Shown: in pieces, positions 32,361 through 41,557 of the stretch
How the letters are laid out: every line of letters begins with the position of its first letter
Position numbering within the stretch: the first letter of the stretch is position 1
Source of the DNA: Hydnum rufescens UP504
Lineage: Eukaryota; Basidiomycota; Agaricomycetes; Cantharellales; Hydnaceae
NCBI GenBank assembly: GCA_014904985.1
Contig: MU129028.1
Span: 149,148-195,813 of the forward strand
DNA: 46,666 nt
Reading direction: 5' to 3'
Translations under genes and position numbers: made by a program
The notes under the pieces: generated by a model
What the model was told of the DNA's origin: nothing
Databases searched by the model: none
The model's input: the letters and a program-made list of their open reading frames with translations, nothing else

Positions 32361-33546
32361 CACTGGGAATTGCTGGTATCCAAAAAGCACTCAAGTGCCT
32401 GATGCCATGAGTGCTGTATGAATTAGTAGCAAGTAAATGAATGTAGAATAAATAATATACAATCAATATTTGCCCAAAAAAATAAAGAAGACCAAGACAA
32501 TCAGTCAGAGTCCAATAAGGCATGATATGCTACATTGCAAAGTGGATTGGGCAATTTCTACTGTTCAGAATTGGTCCTAATTTGAATATATTGTTCATAT
32601 GTATGTATCCTACATGGGCGATTAATTATCTCAGACATTCTCTCTATTTTTCTATTTTTCATGCCTTCAATTCCCTAAATAGGGAATTGAAGGTGTGAAA
32701 AATAGAAAAATAAAGAGAACATCCGAAATAATTAATCGCCCATGTAGGATACATACATATGAACAATATATTCAAATTAGGACCAATTCTGAACAGTAGA
32801 AATCACCCAATCCACTTTGCAATGTAGCATATCATGCCTTATTGGACTCTGACTGATTTTCTTGGTCTTCTTTATTTTTTTGGGCAAATATTGATTGTAT
32901 ATTATTTATTCTACATTCATTTACTTGCTACTAATTCATACGGCACTCGTGGCGTCAGGCACTTGAGTGCTTTTTGGATACCAGCAATTCCTGGTGTTGA
33001 GTTGCATTCTTTCTCACAAGCAAACCACCCAGAAAAGGAAACAGACAACCACACACCTGCCGCTGCAGGTGTGTGGTCACTAGATGAGTTTCTTTCTAGT
33101 AGCTACAATGGCGCAAAAAGAGCAGCGAAAGCTGCTCTTTTTGTGCTGCTTTTACTTCTTAACTGACACTTATTTTTAACTCTAGGTTTTCATCTTTCAC
33201 ACGAATACCAATGCAAAACCCCCTGCAGCCCCATCTATTTACACTGGACCAATTATACATGGGGACTACCTGCATGAAGAGCCACACGAACAATGGTGCA
33301 TAGCCACGGTGCAAGATGAGGTGCCACACACCTGCCACAGCAGGTGTGTGGTGCTACAAGATGAGTTTTTTTTAAATTTATTTTTGTTTTGTGGTGCAAG
33401 AAGAGCAGCGTAAGCTGCTCTTCTTGCCATGTTGTAATGGTTTAACTAACATTATCAATTTTTTTTAGATCTTGAACTCAAACACACGAACCCCCGACCC
33501 CAAATCTGCTGAGCCAAACCCTGTGACCCCAAACCCACCGAATCAA

Positions 33547-33681
33547 CACCTGCCGAATCAATGCCCGCCGAATCAATGCCCGCCATACAAAAACCTGCCA
33601 TACAAAAATCCACCATACGAAAACCCGCTATATGAAAACCTGCCATACGAAAACTCGCCATACGAAAACCCGCCATATGAA
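33547..33681 (+). repeat. Nine 15-bp tandem repeats in a D4 exon
   Basis: The units are CACCTGCCGAATCAA, TGCCCGCCGAATCAA, and so on to CCATACGAA-containing forms such as AACCCGCCATATGAA. In the plus-strand frame they would encode HLPNQ, CPPNQ, CPPYK, NLPYK, NPPYE, NPLYE, NLPYE, NSPYE and NPPYE. In the reverse frames they also give 5-residue repeats, as any 15-bp repeat must. They lie between an acceptor (33,468) and a donor (33,819). Confidence 0.85.
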
Positions 33682-33982
33682 CACCACCTGCTGGACCAAA
33701 CCCCAACATGTGAACGCCCACCCAACCAAAACCCACCAAACCCAGACTGCCAAATGGAGGCCTGCCATACAAAAAACCCACACACACATTGTGGGGTGTG
33801 TGGGGTAATATATATAAGGTAAGTAGTGTACACAACTGCACAAAAAGAGCAGCAAATGCTGCTCTTTTTGCACTGGTTATGATTTTAACTAACATATTAT
33901 TGATTTTTCTAGGATATTGCCTGAACCAGAACCCGCCGAATGAACACACGAGCCCCCAAACGACAATATACTGAATAGACAA

Positions 33983-34072
33983 CTGCTGAATGAATGCCTG
34001 CTGAACAAACACCCACCCAATGAGCCCCCGCCAAATGATAATGCGCTGAACAGGCACCCACCTAATGAGAGA
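33983..34072 (+). repeat. Six 15-bp tandem repeats in the next D4 exon
   Basis: In one plus-strand frame the units read LLNEC, LLNKH, PPNEP, PPNDN, ALNRH and PPNER, ending at a TAA just before the exon palindrome. The P-P-N-E core resembles that of the previous exon, although the DNA has diverged. Confidence 0.75.
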
Positions 34073-35855
34073 CCACCCTAACCACACACCCACTGTGGCA
34101 GGTGTGTGGTAATTTAAGGTGAATTTGTTTTTAATGTCTATACATACAGTGGCGCAAAAAGAGCAGCAAAGGCTGCTCTTTTTGTGCCAGTTTTAATGTC
34201 TAACTAACACTTGATTTTTTAGGTTATCACCTGAACCCCCACCAACAAAATGAAGGGCAGCCAAATGAGAATGAATGGCCAAATGGAGACCACCAAACCC
34301 ACAAACAATGACCCACCCAAAACCCCATGCCAAACAAGACCCACCCGGATAACGAAAACCACTGCCCAATGAAGACACGAAACGATGCAACACTGAGAAC
34401 CCACATGAGCCACGCCCACTTCGGCGGGTGTGGTGATTTTTTATGGTAAGTACTCAGGCTATATGTAACATCGTGCAAAAGGAGCAGCACAGGCTGCTCC
34501 TTTTGCATGGCTTTTCTTTTTTCCACTAATGTACTATTCTAGGTATTCTTCTGACCTCACTGCTCACACCTACCCCCAACTAGTCCTGCGACCCCACTGA
34601 ACAAAAACCTGCAACCCTGCCAAATATAAACATGCAACCCCAGGAGGGAGGGGGGATAAGCTCTATGATACATGTATAATAGTATAATAATAACAAATGA
34701 ATAATTATGTGTTATGATCTGGGGGAGGCAGGGGGATTAATCTGATAATGAGAAAAAATAGTAATAAATAAACAATCCCAATTGCTGATAAGTCCGTATA
34801 GCCTGCTCACCCATTCAGGGGCATTCCTGGGCTTGCCGGGACCTATCCCAATACCCTGATTGAAAGTACCTATTCTGACTGGTCTTGAACAAGGCCTTGA
34901 ACCTCTTGGTCTCATATATGGGCTGATACCTGAAGGCAAGTTCAGAGCAAGGGGCCCCATGGGGCCCCTTGTCTCATGCCAAGAAATCACCCAGTGGGCC
35001 CCAGGGGCCCCCACCTAAAAACCCACTCTTAGATTGAATAAAAGCAAGGCAAAAGGGCCTAACTAGATATACAATTATGGCTGACTGGTTTGGGTGAGGC
35101 CTACTTTGATCGTAAGTCAAACTACTCACTTGGCCTACAGGTATGTTGCTTTCTACACACTGTGGACTCGTGACTCATGCTTCCAGGTTGTGAATATGCC
35201 CAACCTCCACATCATTGACTATGTCCTAGGCCCAACAGGGAGTATGCATGACTCCTCTGCCTTCGAACTTTCCAACATGGCCAAGAACTCTGCTGCCTGG
35301 TTCTCAGATCATGAGTGGGTATGGGGTGACTCTGCATATGCCCTCTGACCATGGTGTATTGTACCATATAAGAAGCCTCACTCGCTCTTCCAAAATAACG
35401 AGATATTTAACTACCATCTGTCGAAGGTGTGCCATGAGAAATCATCTCCATACAGATGCCTTACACTTGCCTATAATAGATTCGGATTAAATCTGAACAC
35501 ACAATAGGTATGCTCAAAGGGCGCTTCTCATCACTTCGTGGCCTCCGTCAACAGATCTCTACTGTACATGACCATCTTCTGGCTCTGAAATGGGTAGAGA
35601 CATGCCTTGTGTTGCATAACGTAATACTTGATATTGAAAATGGCTGTGAAGATGACGATGAGTTCACCATGCACATGCTACATGAAGGCATGAGTGCAAA
35701 TGGGGATGATAGCCATGACCTTGATATTGCGGATGCTGCTGAGGGTAGTGCACTTCAAGGTCAGGTTTCACCTGGGGAGAGACAACAGCATTAACTGAAG
35801 GCAAAATTATTTTATGCCCTACATGTTGAATAGGTAATCTGTAGTACAAAAATTA

Positions 35856-37411
35856 TTACTGCATAGGGCCAGATGCACCTGATGACCACTGCTGGGAGCC
35901 CAACTCGAAGGGAAGTGGAGGGTGGAATGCACTACCAACTTGAGTAGAATGTCCTAAGATAGCTTGGAGGTGAGCAGCCTCATATTCACGATCCTCACAC
36001 CACCTATTATCCTCGTGAGCCTGCAACTCATGCTGGAATTCAAGCTGGCGGATATCCCTGCACTCTTGTGCCTTCAACTCCTCCATCCACAGCCTCTCCT
36101 TTGCCTCTAACTTTGCTAGCTTCATGCTCGCTTCCCATTGTTGCTTCATCTTGAACAGCTCTTGATCACTTGCCTGGGACTTTTCAAAGTGCTCCAGAGG
36201 CGTGAGGGTATGGTGGGATGTGGAGGACTTCTTGGACTTATTCAGAGAGGCAGGATTCGGGGTTATGGAACAAACAGCCAAGCTGGTGCTTTCATGCATG
36301 AATGCCGGGGAAGGGGATGACACAGAATGGGAATAAGCCAGCCATGGCAGTGTTGTGCTGTTGGATCTGAGTTGAAGACCACATTGGAGATGCAGGGTGA
36401 TCCTACATCAAAATCAGTGTGTGTGGCATAAATCCACATACAAGACTTACAAGTTCTTCATTCTCAGGCTCAACCTCATGCTCTTTTCCATCGATTATCA
36501 AGCCCCCCAAATCAACCTTGAGCCCTGCATCCTGATTGCCTGCCAGCAATCCTCGAAATGCATCAGAGTGCTCCTCAGCTGTCACAGTTGAACTATTTGT
36601 GACACCAATTGGGTTATAGTTCAGCAGGTCCATCCAGAAACTGTGGAAGTTGTCCCACCAAGGAAAGGTCTTCTTTATTTCAACTCAAAGGGAAGGATCT
36701 CAGAAATATACAGAGCTGACATGGTGCCAAATACATACCTATTGCATTATGCAAGGGAGTACCATCTTGAACATCTGAGGGTTTTATGCCATGCCCTGTA
36801 GAGTTGAGTGTAGATTTGAGGTCCTTATACTCATTGCGAAGGCTGGGATCCTCCTCCTTAGTAGTAGTACTCATAGGAGTAGGCATGGAAACGTACATTT
36901 TGAGCTGAGAGCCTACTGACTTTGCAAACTCCTTTGGTTTCATGGCATACTTCTCCTTTTGCTCAGGATCCTCCTCAAAGATATATGCTGCAAGTTCCTG
37001 ATGGAGCACCCCTTTCGCCACCCCATTTTTCTGGACAGGGCAGTCTTCTAGCTTAGCAGCTGCCACAGAGTCTGAGAAGAGAGCAAGGCGAAATTGAGGC
37101 TCCTCAGTGAGCTTCTGGACCATTAACCATGTCCACAAAGGCTTTGACTTCCATGGTAAGCTGACAGCACGAGCCTTTGTCGCAGGGGTCAATTGAGTAC
37201 TCTTTGCATGCTTGGGCCTCAGCTTGGGGGCATCTTCACTGTTGGAGCTAGCACCATCTTCCTCTACCAGAATGGTGCTGGCTTTGCACTTGCTGGCATT
37301 GCCTGCCATAGTAGGGTTAAGGGCAGAGTCACTCAGATAGGAAAGGTGAAGGAACTGTATAGTTATTTCATAATCAATTGGGACATCAGCAGATTCCAGG
37401 TGGGATTCCAA
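35856..37411 (-). pseudogene. Harbinger partner protein, Myb/SANT-like with coiled-coil tail
   Basis: The first frame (37,411-36,680; an alternative start is at 37,308, MAGNASKCKA) holds a region of conserved tryptophans, PLWTWLMVQKLTEEPQ, then ELAAYIFEEDPEQK and NEYKDLKSTLNSTGHG. After a short gap or intron the text FPWWDNFHSFWMDLLNYNPIG (about 36,660-36,600) completes a Myb/SANT-like unit. A clean 48-nt intron (GTAAGT to GATGTAG, about 36,453-36,405) follows NEEL. A frameshift near 36,320 leads into a charged, probably coiled-coil C-terminus (FEKSQASDQELFKMKQQWEA...). Such proteins bind the element termini and bring the transposase into the nucleus. The gene converges on the transposase. 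One frameshift and one doubtful splice prevent calling it intact. Confidence 0.75.
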
Positions 37412-37576
37412 GAGTGAGAATCCAGTTTCATGTCAATTCCAGCCCAGGAGCACAAATTACATTCCCTGGAATCTGAAGCTAGAATCCGGATTCCAGCTTG
37501 ATTCCAAAATCAATTCTCACTTTGATTCCAGCTCAGTTCCCAAGAAATTCTCACAGCATGAAACCCCCTATTATCA

Positions 37577-37760
37577 ACTATGATTGCCAAAGTCAGGTTC
37601 AGGTCAGGTTTGCCCCATTTGGGCAAAACCTGAACTTAACCAAAACCTGAATCTTCTCAATTGGCAAAACCTGAACCTAACCTGAAGAAAACCTATCTTA
37701 GGTTAGGTTCAGGTTAGGTTCAGGTTTAACCAAGGTTCAAACCTGAAATCATGAGCCCCT
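37577..37760. repeat. F left terminal and subterminal repeats
   Basis: After the terminal 20 bp there are about ten copies of AACCTGAAC/AGGTTCAGG in both orientations up to 37,750. They probably form a cluster of transposase binding sites, and they alternate so densely that the strand could fold on itself. Confidence 0.8.
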
Positions 37761-37801
37761 TCAGACATGAGAAATATCTGAGCTGATTTTAACCATAATC
37801 C

Positions 37802-38054
37802 AGAATGAGTCATCAATTCTGGCAAGTTCCAGAATTATGTAAGCAGGTTCCTTGGTGGAGAAATAGGTTACTTTGAAGTGAAGTTATACATAAAACCTCA
37901 TGAACAGTTTATATTGACTATACATAGTCTATGTATAGTCAATATAAATGTTGTATGAGGTTTTATGTTTAACTTCACTTCAAAGTAACCTATTTCTCCA
38001 CCAAAAAACCTGCTTACATAATTCTGGAACTTGCCAGAATTAATGACTCATTCT
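37802..38054. mobile_element. Palindromic MITE (253 bp) in F
   Basis: The two halves, starting AGAATGAGTCAT and ending ATGACTCATTCT, are near-perfect reverse complements centred at about 37,926 (CTATACATAG-TCTATGTATAG). Comparison with the right end of F, where ACCATAATCCAG continues directly as CACTGG, shows that the palindrome is an insertion. A transcript would be a 120-bp duplex. Confidence 0.8.
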
Positions 38055-38368
38055 GCACTGCGAAACAGCTGGAATTTTATGACTGCAAATCTTTGTGAAA
38101 CTTAAGATTTCCAGGGAATTTTTGAAGAATTTGCCCTTCCCAAAAATTCACAGCAAATGCACACTTTCAGATAAATTCACCTGTGTTTGTAATGCAAAAA
38201 ATCAGCAGCATCCATTGCAATTTTACTTTAGTATTACACATGCACATAAGTAAGAAAACAAGAGTAATGCATATGTAACAATTGCAAGGGGCCTGACACG
38301 ATGCATATATACAAAGTGGGTCAAGATGAGTTGAGTTGAGTGATTTCCATGACAATCCTTCCAACATC
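38055..38368. other. Non-coding stretch in F
   Basis: No gene or repeat is recognised apart from the lead-in to the following tandem repeat (GAGTTGAGTTGAGTG near 38,328). Confidence 0.4.
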
Positions 38369-38890
38369 GAGATAAACTGAGTCGAGTCAAGCTGAGTTGA
38401 GTTGAGTGATTCCATGCCATTCTAGTAAGTGGGGATGGCAGTTCGTGATGTCCTGCAGGTGGACTTGCAAGTTCACTCACCAGAAGTCCTCTGACATCGA
38501 GATAAACCAAGTCGAGTCAAGCTGAGTCAAGTTGAGTAATTCCACACATTCTAGTAAGCAGGGATGGCAGTTCATGATGTCCTGCAGGTGGACTTGCAAG
38601 TTCACTCACCAGAAGTCCTCTGACATTGAGATAAACTGAGTGAGTCAAGCTGAGTCGAGTTGAGTGATTCCATGCATTCTAGTAAGCAGGATGCAGTTCA
38701 TGATGTCCTGCAGGTGACTTGCAAGTTCACTCACCAGAAGTCCTCTGACATTGAGATAAACTGAGTCAAGTCAAGCTGAGTTGAGTTGAGTGATTCCATG
38801 CCATTCTAGTAAGTGGGGATGGCAGTTCATGATGTCCCGCAGGTGGACTTGCAAGTTCACTCACCAGAAGTCCCTCTGACATTGAGATAA
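38369..38890. repeat. Tandem repeat of about 130 bp, four copies
   Basis: GAGATAAAC occurs at 38,369, 38,499, 38,628 and 38,753, with GAGATAAACC again at 38,884, so the unit is 125-131 bp. Each unit contains a short TCGAG/CTGAG/TTGAG-rich block followed by CATTCTAGTAAG, CCTGCAGGTGGACTTGC and CACCAGAAGTCC. Copies differ partly by CG to TG/CA. Confidence 0.85.
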
Positions 38891-39298
38891 ACCAGGGCAA
38901 ACCAGGGGACTTCTGGTGAGAGCAGCTTCTTGAGCAGCATAGGTCTGAACAATGGAGTCAAAACTCATGGGGAGGGGGGTGTGAGGCTCAGTATTGCAAA
39001 AAATGAAGTCCATACATGTATATAACTCTTCTGGGCCCTGTTCATACATGTGGCTGAGGGACCAAATGCTAGAACCAGATACAGGACATCACATGTACCC
39101 AAGCAGTCTCTGAATGGGTTCCAGAAGGTGTGCTACCCCTGGGAACATGATATAATGGGCCTATGCAGACTAACAACAATGCAATTTGACATGCAGATGC
39201 ACCAGGCAGGGACACATGGCCAAGGTAGAAGGGGGGAGCATGAGGTGGACATGACCATTACATAATTAGATGGATGCTGAACCAAACACTGCCCTCCA
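38891..39298. other. Spacer before the F partner gene
   Basis: No gene is recognised. It may hold the promoter and 5' leader of the partner gene that starts at 39,299. Confidence 0.4.
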
Positions 39299-41503
39299 AT
39301 GTCTCAATATGATTCTCCAGCCCCATTACCCCTTGCTACTTCTGGCATGCCCAAGAGCATCCCAACTCCTCATTTGGAGGCTGCTCTTATGTCTGGAAAT
39401 TCAAGCTCTCCTGAGTCACATCACAATCATCTCTTGATGAGAGGTCCTAGGCCTGTTCCAGACAAGCTCAATATGTTTATGAATGGTGGTGCTACTAGGG
39501 ACTTGAGGCTTGGTGCAGAATCTCTGGACTTATTGTCAAGTGGAAGTGGGCTTTTGCTCTCCAAGAAACATGTATGTGGATAGTATACTATTCTCACCAC
39601 GTTAGCCTGACCACATGATATGGATAAAAGCCATTCCTTGACACTGAAAGACATGGAACTGATGGCCATGATTCTTCCCACCATGACAAGAGACCAAAAT
39701 CTGTGGCTCCAGCTTCTCAGTCTTCAAGCTATGACTCGATTGCAGCACACAATCCTCCTGTGGCATGTAAACCCTCTGCTTGACCTCCATCTGCTATTCC
39801 TGCTCAACCTCCATCTGCTATACCTGCTCAACCTCCATCTGCTATACCTGCTCAACCTCCATCTGCTATACCTGCTCAACCTCCATCTGCTATACCTGCT
39901 CAACTTCCATCTGCCATACCTGCTCAACCTCCTTCTGCTACATCTGCTTGACCTGCTCCCCCTACTCTGCCTCCCTTTCCTGTCTCACACTCTATCTTTC
40001 TATCTTCTACTGGTGCTTTTCAGTCAACATCAACCACTCCCCTTCCTACAGCTATTTCCCCTTTGCCAAATGCAGTCATGAAAGGCCTCAATTTGAGATT
40101 GGAGACTGTTGAAAACTCTCTAACATGTCTCAGGGAGTGTATGGATATTGAATCTGCAGAGAAATCTGTACTTGTTCATACAATTGCTACTCTCAAGATG
40201 AAACTTGATGATGAGAGGACCAATCGCAAAATACTTGAGAGCAAAATGGATGACCTGGCTAGTCAGATCCATGAGATGCATCTCAGCAGGGGCTTGGTCT
40301 CATATTCAATCAATCAGAAACCAGTCCTGAAGGCAACCAAGGGGAATATGAATAAGGATTTCAATGTCAGTATCATTCTCCATATATCCTTTCTCCATTT
40401 GTGTCTCCTCTTATGTTCCCTTTTAGGCCATCACCTCAGTTGCTTGGTTCAAGTTGATGGGAGTTAGGGGCAACAACGACCTTCCCACACCTCTTGGTGG
40501 TGATGACTTCTGGGATGGTGAAGGCAAGGAGCGTCTATTATGTCCAGACTGGAGCCGAACCTGGGCCAAGGCAAATGATATTTGGCTTACCTCAATCATC
40601 CCTTTCATCCAGAATAGGGGCCAACACTTGTGGGGCTGAAACACATCTCGTTCACTGTCAACGACTTCAGCGATAAGAAAATTGGTGCCTGAATTCAACA
40701 GCTGTTTAATGCATCCAAGAAAACCTATAATGTGAGTGAAACAAAGATGAAGGAGCTTGCACAGGCAGCCCACCAAAGGGCAAGAAAGCAGCGGGTGAGA
40801 TAATTATGTGTTGTCTAAGCCATGGCTTGACATAATATTTTACAATTCAGAAAGGCAAAGAATGACGTGCAATATGATTGATTACTGAATACACTGGATC
40901 ATGATTTGACTGGTGCTTTGATGATGGCCACCAGTCTACAGACAATTCGGATGATGACGATCCCAAGGCACCCTGGAAATCTCACAAGAGAGAATACCTC
41001 AATGATTATGGTATATTTATGTCTTTCGCCAGTTCCAATATCATTTATTCACACCCAGTCTAGCTTTACAAATAGCCCCCAATCTTGACAGATACATCCA
41101 GGAGGCACAAGAGAACCAACCCCAAGATGCTACCCACAATCAGCAACCACACACTCAGGAACAGTCTGAGGTGTGGCTGAATCATTCTATTCCTATTCCT
41201 CATTCCTCAAAACCAAATTGCCACATTGCCATGATGTTTCTTGATTCTGACTGGGTAACTGAACACCCCCCATGAAATTAATGCCCACACTATTTTGCAG
41301 ACGAGGATCTTGACAGTGGGGAACTCACAGGTGATCATGGTGATCCAGTGGATGATTCTAGTGGCTCTATGGATGAAAGTGGAAAATTACCTGATGAGAG
41401 TGGGACATTTGCAGATACTGATGAGTATGGGGATGGTGAAGATGTTGATGAGAACTCTGAGCTGGGAGACATTTTTACACCTAACTTACACTATCCATTC
41501 TAA
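39299..41503 (+). pseudogene. F partner protein: Pro-rich repeat, coiled coil, acidic tail
   Basis: The start is chosen at MSQYDSPAPLPLATSGMPKS. An intron from GTATGTGG (about 39,570) to ATAAAAG (39,629) joins in phase to PFLDTERHGTDGHDSS. A run of PSAIPAQP repeats (39,786-39,953) is followed by FQSTSTTPLPTAISPLPNAV, then a likely coiled coil (RLETVENSLTCLRECMD, KMKLDDERTNRKILESKMDD). After a break comes DLPTPLGGDDFW and RLLCPDWSRTW near 40,480-40,570. A basic KTYNVSETKMKELAQAAHQR region ends near 40,800. The C-terminus is strongly acidic (DEDLDSGELTGDHGDPVDD, about 41,300-41,480). Several stops (for example TSA-stop-PAPP near 39,950) show decay. Such second proteins accompany large fungal TIR transposons; I do not know the exact role. 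Confidence 0.6.
39786..39953 (+). repeat. 24-bp tandem repeat, seven copies
   Basis: The unit is CCATCTGCTATACCTGCTCA plus ACCT, encoding PSAIPAQP in the partner-gene frame. The last copies are more diverged. In another frame it gives a leucine-rich run that is an artefact. Confidence 0.85.
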
Positions 41504-41557
41504 TTATCAATTCTATGTGCTGAATTGTTTTATAGTATAAACATGCAAGGGTTGCTC

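Larger units (their letters stand above)
33001..34760 (+). repeat. D4 right arm: plus-strand hairpin-intron array
   Basis: Intron hairpins lie near 33,111-33,146, 33,393-33,428, 33,837-33,873, 34,152-34,187 and 34,474-34,507. Introns are 33,819-33,912 (GTAAGT), 34,119-34,222 (GTGAAT) and 34,446-34,542 (GTAAGT). The first two units have TAG- or AAG-ATGAGT, with acceptors at 33,185 and 33,468. Exon lengths between acceptors and donors are 175, 350, 206 and 223 nt, none divisible by three. AATAATA-rich text at about 34,675-34,775 follows the array. Confidence 0.8.
30292..35084. mobile_element. D4: complete D-family hairpin-intron array element (4,793 bp)
   Basis: The left terminus is TCAGCCAATTATCCATGTCT; the right terminus reads inward as TCAGCCATAATTGTATATCT. 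Both lead into TCTAATTAGATAT-like and GCATTTAT blocks, then GGGGCCCC clusters (30,364-30,540 and 34,955-35,010). The centre is at about 32,678 with near-perfect arms from roughly 32,360 to 33,000. There are five intron hairpins on each side. The bases just outside, CTTGT (30,287-30,291) and CTGGT (35,085-35,089), may be an imperfect 5-bp target duplication. Joining them gives an in-frame link in the host transposase. No transposase is encoded, so D4 must be mobilised in trans. Confidence 0.8.
29637..35794 (+). pseudogene. Harbinger DDE_4-type transposase, split by D4
   Basis: The N-terminal part (29,637-30,291) carries VPKVGQLELVLNFYKAG, TFDALLIMIEDHDAF, VASQLAITLYRLSH and, after a one-base slip, FGNAASVESIAQWAGCSAG. 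Then comes AHNWVEVQSC, where D4 interrupts. After D4 the frame resumes with GEAYFDRKSNYSLGLQ. An intron (about 35,141-35,186, GTATGT to CCAG) leads into VVNMPNLHIIDYVLGPTGS, MHDSSAFE and GDSAYAL. A second intron (about 35,427-35,480) precedes IRIKSEHTIGMLKGRFSSLRG-type text. The ORF ends at 35,794 with an acidic tail. A TGA after GDSAYAL replaces an expected arginine (CGA). The short segment expected to carry the first catalytic aspartate between QSC and GEAYFD is absent, so it was lost at or before the D4 insertion. Confidence 0.8.
29371..37569. mobile_element. PIF/Harbinger element carrying both genes, with D4 nested inside
   Basis: The termini are AGGGGGTTTCATGCTGTAAG on the left and the reverse complement AGGGGGTTTCATGCTGTGAG on the right. 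They are followed by matching GAATTTCT..GGAA.TGAG subterminal text. The flanks are ATT (29,368-29,370 and 37,570-37,572). The empty site CCCATTATCAAC is preserved in B1 and B2, so the 3-bp duplication is certain. Two convergent genes lie inside: a DDE transposase (+) and a Myb/SANT-like partner (-), the two-gene organisation expected of Harbinger elements. Subtracting D4 leaves about 3.4 kb. A second AAACCCCCT-type end near 29,480-29,487 suggests an internal terminal-repeat duplication or a small MITE at the left end. Confidence 0.85.

Noticed and set aside
33455..34093. A 212-residue minus-strand open frame with AGFRM/AGIDS five-residue repeats, resembling a pentapeptide-repeat protein.
   Set aside because: It runs antisense to the splice signals of the D4 right arm, straight through an intron and its hairpin. 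The five-residue period is forced by the 15-bp DNA repeat in any frame.
39620..40081. A 153-residue frame with LLYLLNLH repeats suggesting membrane helices.
   Set aside because: It is an out-of-frame reading of the 24-bp repeat; the PSAIPAQP frame joins in phase with the upstream exon and the downstream coiled coil.
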